DNA of 8,567 nt from the NCBI GenBank assembly GCA_040758475.1, contig JBFLVN010000161.1, forward strand, positions 1 to 8,567, in the 5' to 3' direction. The notes beneath the pieces are model-generated. The model was not told the origin of the DNA. It ran no database searches and was given only the letters and a program-made list of their open reading frames with translations. This document shows positions 5,816 to 8,567 of this stretch, piece by piece. The DNA comes from JBFLVN01 sp040758475 (lineage in GTDB: Bacteria; JAGRBM01). The translations under genes and the position numbers were made by a program. Position 1 is the first letter of the stretch, and every line of letters begins with the position of its first letter.

Positions 5816-6736
5816 ATGGCGAAAGTGACACCAACGGAAAAGATCTGGTTCGACGGCAAACTCATCCCCTGGGGTGAGGCCAATTTCCATGTTTTGACCC
5901 ACGCCCTCCACTACGGCATGAGCGTTTTTGAGGGCATCCGCGCCTACGACGTGGGCGGCGGGAAAGGGGCCGTTTTCCGCCTCGAAGAGCACGTCCGGCG
6001 CCTCTTCGATTCGGCCCACATCCTAGACATGGATGTCCCCTATTCGCCGGAGGACATCTCCAAGGCCATCGTCGAGACGCTCAAGGCGAACCGCCTCACG
6101 GCCGCCTATATCCGGCCCATCTTTTTTTCGGGTGCCGGCGAAATGGGCCTCTACGCCACGAACCCCACCCACGCGGCCATCGCCTGCTGGGTGTGGGGCG
6201 CTTACCTTGGCGAAGAAGGCATGGAAAAAGGCATCCGCGTCAAAGTCTCGAGCTTCCAGCGCATGCACGTAAATACCCACATGACCAAGAGCAAGGCGGG
6301 CGGCAATTACATCAACTCGATCCTCGCCAAGCGCGAAGCCACCCGCGACGGTTACGACGAAGCGATTCTCCTCGACACGGACGGCTACGTCTCGGAAGCT
6401 TCGGGCGAAAACGTTTTCATCTACCGCAAGGGCATTTTAAAGACTCCGCCGCTGACGAGCGTTCTGGATGGCATCACCCGCGCCTCCATTTTGGAAATCG
6501 CCCGGGACAAGGGGATCAAGATTTCCGAGGAACGCTTCACGCGCGACGAGATGTACATCGCCGACGAGATGTTCCTGACCGGCACCGCCGCCGAGATCAC
6601 TCCCGTCCGCGAAGTGGACGGCCGCAAGATCGGCGCGAACGGCCTGGGAGACGTCACCAAGGCCATCTGCAAGACCTTCTTCGACGCTGTCCGGGGGAAG
6701 AGCACCCAGTACAAGCACTGGCTGACGGTTTACTAG
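5816..6736 (+). CDS. ilvE: Branched-chain amino acid aminotransferase
   Basis: This 306-residue, PLP-dependent fold-type IV aminotransferase interconverts leucine, isoleucine and valine with their 2-oxo acids, using glutamate/2-oxoglutarate. The catalytic lysine is Lys160 in KSKAGGNYINS. Glu194, expected to contact the PLP ring nitrogen, lies in YVSEASGENVF. The phosphate-binding loop TGTAAEITPV starts near 255. The N-terminal HYGMSVFEGIRAY (32-44) is typical. The ATG at 5816 gives the standard length; the TTG at 5777, extending the frame by 13 residues, probably lies inside the promoter instead. The gene diverges from dnaK. Its last 35 bp, coding for the end STQYKHWLTVY, recur exactly at 7468-7502. 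Its TAG stop overlaps by 4 bp (CTAG) the stop of the convergent antitoxin gene. The product itself looks intact. A D-amino-acid or aminodeoxychorismate relative is possible but less likely. Confidence 0.95.
   Translation: MAKVTPTEKIWFDGKLIPWGEANFHVLTHALHYGMSVFEGIRAYDVGGGKGAVFRLEEHVRRLFDSAHILDMDVPYSPEDISKAIVETLKANRLTAAYIRPIFFSGAGEMGLYATNPTHAAIACWVWGAYLGEEGMEKGIRVKVSSFQRMHVNTHMTKSKAGGNYINSILAKREATRDGYDEAILLDTDGYVSEASGENVFIYRKGILKTPPLTSVLDGITRASILEIARDKGIKISEERFTRDEMYIADEMFLTGTAAEITPVREVDGRKIGANGLGDVTKAICKTFFDAVRGKSTQYKHWLTVY
6701..6735 (+). repeat. 35-bp direct repeat, copy 1 (3' end of ilvE)
   Basis: This copy is identical over 35 bp to 7468-7502. It starts AGCACCCAGT and ends GGTTTACTA. It encodes the last 11 residues of IlvE and the first two bases of its stop. 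Inside it is a small dyad, CCAGT (6706-6710) and ACTGG (6717-6721) with a 6-nt centre. The bases just outside the two copies differ (G against A on the left, G against A on the right), which fixes the limits. The terminal CTA is the antitoxin's TAG stop on the other strand. Confidence 0.96.
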
Positions 6737-7074
6737 ACCGCCGCCAGGCGCTGGACCGTATCGGGATAGCGCCGCACCAATTTGATCAGCAGCGCCGCCT
6801 GGGCATTCGGGCGGGCACGCCCTTGTTCCCAATTTTCGAGCGTCCGGACGTTCGTCCGCAAGTACGCGGCGAAAACAGCGCGTGAAATCTTGAGCTCCTG
6901 CCGTACGCGAATGAGTTCCTTGGGCGTTACCTTGGGCGCCGGCTTGTATTCAACCGCGTGGGTACGAAGCGTCCTCTTTCCCTGACGTTCTTCCGAGAGG
7001 GCCTTGATCCCTTCTGAAAGTTCCGCGAACAAATCTCTCTTGCCAGCACGGCCTGGCTTTGTTTTGGTCTTCAT
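6733..7074 (-). CDS. XRE-family antitoxin (HigA/NadS-like)
   Basis: This 113-residue protein has a basic, probably flexible N-terminus (MKTKTKPGRAGKRDLFAELSEGIKAL). Its C-terminal helix-turn-helix domain (about 50-100) has the recognisable segment RQELKISRAVFAAYLRTNVRTLENWEQGRARPN, shown here in part: ISRAVFAAYLR and TLENWEQGRARPN. This matches small antitoxin/regulator proteins paired with RelE-like toxins. It should neutralise the toxin and repress the promoter through the palindrome at 7439-7461. The ATG overlaps the toxin stop (ATGA), so translation is probably coupled. The TAG stop lies inside the 35-bp repeat and overlaps the ilvE stop. Toxin-before-antitoxin order is that of HigBA-type modules. 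Confidence 0.9.
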   Translation of the reverse strand: MKTKTKPGRAGKRDLFAELSEGIKALSEERQGKRTLRTHAVEYKPAPKVTPKELIRVRQELKISRAVFAAYLRTNVRTLENWEQGRARPNAQAALLIKLVRRYPDTVQRLAAV

Positions 7075-7415
7075 AGCTTTCTCCTCGCGCTCAATTCCGC
7101 CTTGATCATTTCCCGTAGCGCCTTGCGCTCTCTCGGTGACAAGTCGGCCATCTCATCCTTGCCGTAAACTGTAAAAAGCCAGAACTGGAGCCCTGCATCC
7201 CACCAGTAGTAAATCACCCGAAGGCCACCGCGTTTCCCCTTGCCGCGCCGGACGTCGGAAAACCGGAGCTTGCGAAGCCCTCCGGCTCCCGGAATTAGAA
7301 CACCTGCTTCCGGGTCCTTCATCAAAAGGCTTTGAAGCTGCTGGAAGGCTTCGTCGTCCAAATACTCCGCTCGGTGACGCTCGAACGGAGGAAGCTCGAC
7401 GAAGACGGCTTTCAT
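7071..7415 (-). CDS. RelE/HigB-like toxin
   Basis: The 114-residue protein resembles the HigB-related RelE-like toxin family. Diagnostic segments are IPGAGGLRKLRFSDVRRGKGKRGG (41-64, given here as landmarks IPGAGGLRKLR and GKGKRGG), RVIYYWW (66-72) and FTVYGKDEMADLS (81-93). Candidate RNA-contacting residues are Lys49, Arg51, Arg62, Tyr70, Tyr84 and Lys86. By family knowledge it would cleave mRNA at the ribosome; that activity is not shown by sequence alone. The ATG at 7415 has no Shine-Dalgarno. A perfect TATAAT lies 6 bp before it, suggesting a leaderless transcript. The downstream antitoxin gene overlaps it by 4 bp. It looks full length and undamaged. Confidence 0.9.
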   Translation of the reverse strand: MKAVFVELPPFERHRAEYLDDEAFQQLQSLLMKDPEAGVLIPGAGGLRKLRFSDVRRGKGKRGGLRVIYYWWDAGLQFWLFTVYGKDEMADLSPRERKALREMIKAELSARRKL

Positions 7416-7421
7416 AAAGAA

Positions 7422-7449
7422 ATTATAGAGGAATTATGAATATACGCAA
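7422..7449 (-). promoter_or_regulatory. Toxin-antitoxin promoter
   Basis: On the minus strand a perfect -10 box TATAAT lies at 7427-7422. A weak -35 box TTGCGT lies at 7449-7444, with a 16-bp spacer. Transcription would start about 7 nt after the -10 box, at or next to the toxin ATG (7415). The -35 box lies inside the palindrome at 7439-7461, so a bound repressor would block polymerase. The stretch is much richer in A and T than its surroundings. Confidence 0.62.
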
Positions 7450-7461
7450 GTTGCGTATATT
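7439..7461. promoter_or_regulatory. Perfect palindromic operator of the toxin-antitoxin pair
   Basis: The 11-bp arms AATATACGCAA and TTGCGTATATT are perfect inverted copies around a single central G at 7450. It overlaps the -35 region of the toxin promoter. Autoregulated toxin-antitoxin operons typically have such a dyad bound by the antitoxin's helix-turn-helix dimer. The antitoxin encoded here is the obvious candidate binder. Confidence 0.72.
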
Positions 7462-7467
7462 TTTAAA

Positions 7468-7502
7468 AGCACCCAGTACAAGCACTGGCTGACGGTTTAC
7501 TA
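7468..7502 (+). repeat. 35-bp direct repeat, copy 2 (ilvE 3' end remnant)
   Basis: This is an exact duplicate of 6701-6735. It lies after AT-rich sequence with no further similarity to ilvE upstream. Read in the ilvE frame it would end in TAA (7501-7503) instead of TAG. Its last three bases, CTA at 7500-7502, form the TAG stop of the histidine kinase gene on the minus strand. It is probably the original end of ilvE before the cassette entered, though which copy is ancestral cannot be proved from one sequence. Confidence 0.95.
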
Positions 7503-8567
7503 ATTCACCCCCGGCAGTTCGACGCGGAAGACGCTGCCTTTTCCGGGCAAGGTGGATTCGAGAACGAGCGCGCCGCCGCGGCGGGTGACGAGATCGCGGG
7601 AAGTCGAGAGCCCAAGGCCCGTCCCTTTTCCCACTTCCTTCGTCGTGAAAAGGGGCTCGAAGATTTTTTCCCGGATTTCCGCCGGAATTCCCGATCCTTC
7701 GTCCTCGCAGCGGAGGAGGACTTTCCCGCTCCCATCCCGGGAAGTGGAGAGGCGCACACGGGCGCCCGCGAGGCTCGCGTCGACGGCGTTCCTGGCCAGG
7801 TTCAAGATCACCTGCATCATCTCGGCGTGGCTCCCCTGGAAGTAGAGGGGCTCCGGGTAGAGCACTGCGTCCACGACCATGCGGCCGGGGGTTTCAAGGG
7901 CTTTTAGTACTCGTAGCGAATCCCCCACGACCCGGTTCAAATCCACTTTTTCCTCCCGCACGCTGCGGGCGATGTTCCGGAGAGCGGCGACAAGCTCCAA
8001 ACTCCGCGATTGCTCCCGCAGGGCGACGGCGAGGTCTTCAATTTCCTCGGGCGTCATTTTTCCACCCGAACGCTTCAAGTCCTCGATGCTCGATTCGAGA
8101 ATGCTCCGGACCGCCGAAAGAGGCGTTCTCAATTCGTGGGCCACTTTGGAGACTTCGCGCCCCAAGGTCGCTTCCGACTGGAGGCGCGTGAGGTGATCAG
8201 CCGAAGCGGCGAGCTGCCGGGCCGAGTCGGCCATCCGCTCCTGGGCGCGCTTTACCTGCCCCATGACGAGAAGAATCTGGCCCGAAATGGCCACGAGAAC
8301 GAAGCACCCGATCCAGAACCCTTCGGGCGAGAGACGCACTTCGTAAGGCGTCCCTTCGTAGATGGGGGCGTAGGGGATGAGCCCTAAGAGCCCCAGGGTC
8401 GCGGGGACGAAGACAACGAGCGTCCCCGTAATCCACACGAAGCGCCCGAGCCGGCCGTCCCGGTAGAGGAGGTAGACCATGGCGTGGTCGGCCGGAAAGA
8501 AAAGGACGAAGGCCGTGCTGAAGGCCCCGAAAATCCAGATGAGAAACGCGTGGGTTAACCCGATGTG
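7500..8567 (-). CDS. Membrane sensor histidine kinase, 5' end outside window
   Basis: The frame stays open to the window edge, and the residues before the ATG at 8480 form another membrane helix. The gene is therefore cut by the window rather than starting at 8480. 355 residues are visible. Hydrophobic helices lie at about 5-24, 43-65 and 83-103. A coiled-coil-like linker follows (104-140). The dimerisation domain has the H-box KVAHELRTPLSAV, with phospho-acceptor His144. The ATPase domain has the N-box QVILNLARNAVDA (252-264), the G1 box EDEGSGIP (288-294), the F-box-like EPLFTTKEVGKGTGLGLS (304-321) and the end GGALVLES. There is no HAMP or PAS domain in the visible part. The signal sensed is unknown and no response regulator gene is visible. 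It is convergent with the ilvE remnant, and its stop codon lies inside repeat copy 2. Confidence 0.93.
   Translation of the reverse strand, partial: HIGLTHAFLIWIFGAFSTAFVLFFPADHAMVYLLYRDGRLGRFVWITGTLVVFVPATLGLLGLIPYAPIYEGTPYEVRLSPEGFWIGCFVLVAISGQILLVMGQVKRAQERMADSARQLAASADHLTRLQSEATLGREVSKVAHELRTPLSAVRSILESSIEDLKRSGGKMTPEEIEDLAVALREQSRSLELVAALRNIARSVREEKVDLNRVVGDSLRVLKALETPGRMVVDAVLYPEPLYFQGSHAEMMQVILNLARNAVDASLAGARVRLSTSRDGSGKVLLRCEDEGSGIPAEIREKIFEPLFTTKEVGKGTGLGLSTSRDLVTRRGGALVLESTLPGKGSVFRVELPGVN

Larger units (their letters stand above)
6701..7502. mobile_element. Inserted toxin-antitoxin cassette bounded by 35-bp repeats
   Basis: The unit between equivalent repeat positions is 767 bp. 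It holds only a toxin gene, an antitoxin gene and their promoter/operator. The repeats duplicate the ilvE 3' end, so ilvE keeps its reading frame at the left junction while the second copy is left as non-coding remnant beside the kinase gene. No transposase, integrase or terminal inverted repeat is present. A 35-bp duplication is longer than typical transposon target duplications. Site-specific integration in trans, or recombination with a foreign ilvE end, fits better. That the unit is mobile is inferred. Confidence 0.55.

Noticed and set aside
6193..6885. 230-codon plus-strand frame across the ilvE end and antitoxin
   Set aside because: Out of frame with ilvE and antisense to the antitoxin; no recognisable domain.
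6736..7467. Integron cassette (attC) explanation for the toxin-antitoxin unit
   Set aside because: No attC-like fold or core sites are seen at the boundaries; the repeats are plain duplications of the ilvE coding end.

Overview
The window comes from a GC-rich, apparently Gram-negative bacterium. It has lipobox secretion, a Y-family polymerase with a clamp peptide, a canonical DnaK and structured intergenic repeats. Nothing identifies the lineage. A Desulfobacterota/deltaproteobacteria-like or other uncultured phylum is a guess. No intergenic gap exceeds about 190 bp.

Left part (1-2659, + strand): the 3' end of an unrecognised gene whose C-terminal tail is encoded by a nested palindromic intergenic repeat. 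It is followed by lexA (SOS repressor), a second type of palindromic repeat, and dinB (DNA polymerase IV). lexA and dinB form a small DNA-damage-response pair. Middle part (2734-3597): a lipoprotein of unknown function with six cysteines besides the lipidated one, convergent with a solitary dnaK (3724-5628, - strand). dnaK ends in a clean intrinsic terminator, and no grpE, dnaJ or hrcA is in view. dnaK diverges from ilvE (5816-6736, branched-chain aminotransferase).

Right part (6701-8567): this is the most unusual region. A two-gene RelE/HigB-like toxin and XRE antitoxin module (toxin first, ATGA overlap, perfect 11-bp operator palindrome over the promoter) lies between two identical 35-bp direct repeats. 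The repeat is the last 35 bp of ilvE. The second copy lies directly at the end of a membrane histidine kinase gene, which runs out of the window. The likely ancestral locus was ilvE convergent with and overlapping the kinase gene. A unit of about 767 bp carrying the toxin-antitoxin pair entered the ilvE 3' end and left that end intact. The last three bases of the repeat (CTA) give the stop codon of the antitoxin at one copy and of the kinase at the other. No recombinase is in view.

A second theme is promoter placement. Promoter-like elements lie so close to the start codons of lexA, ilvE and the toxin gene, with no clear Shine-Dalgarno, that leaderless or near-leaderless mRNAs are plausible. 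dnaK instead has a leader with a good ribosome binding site.
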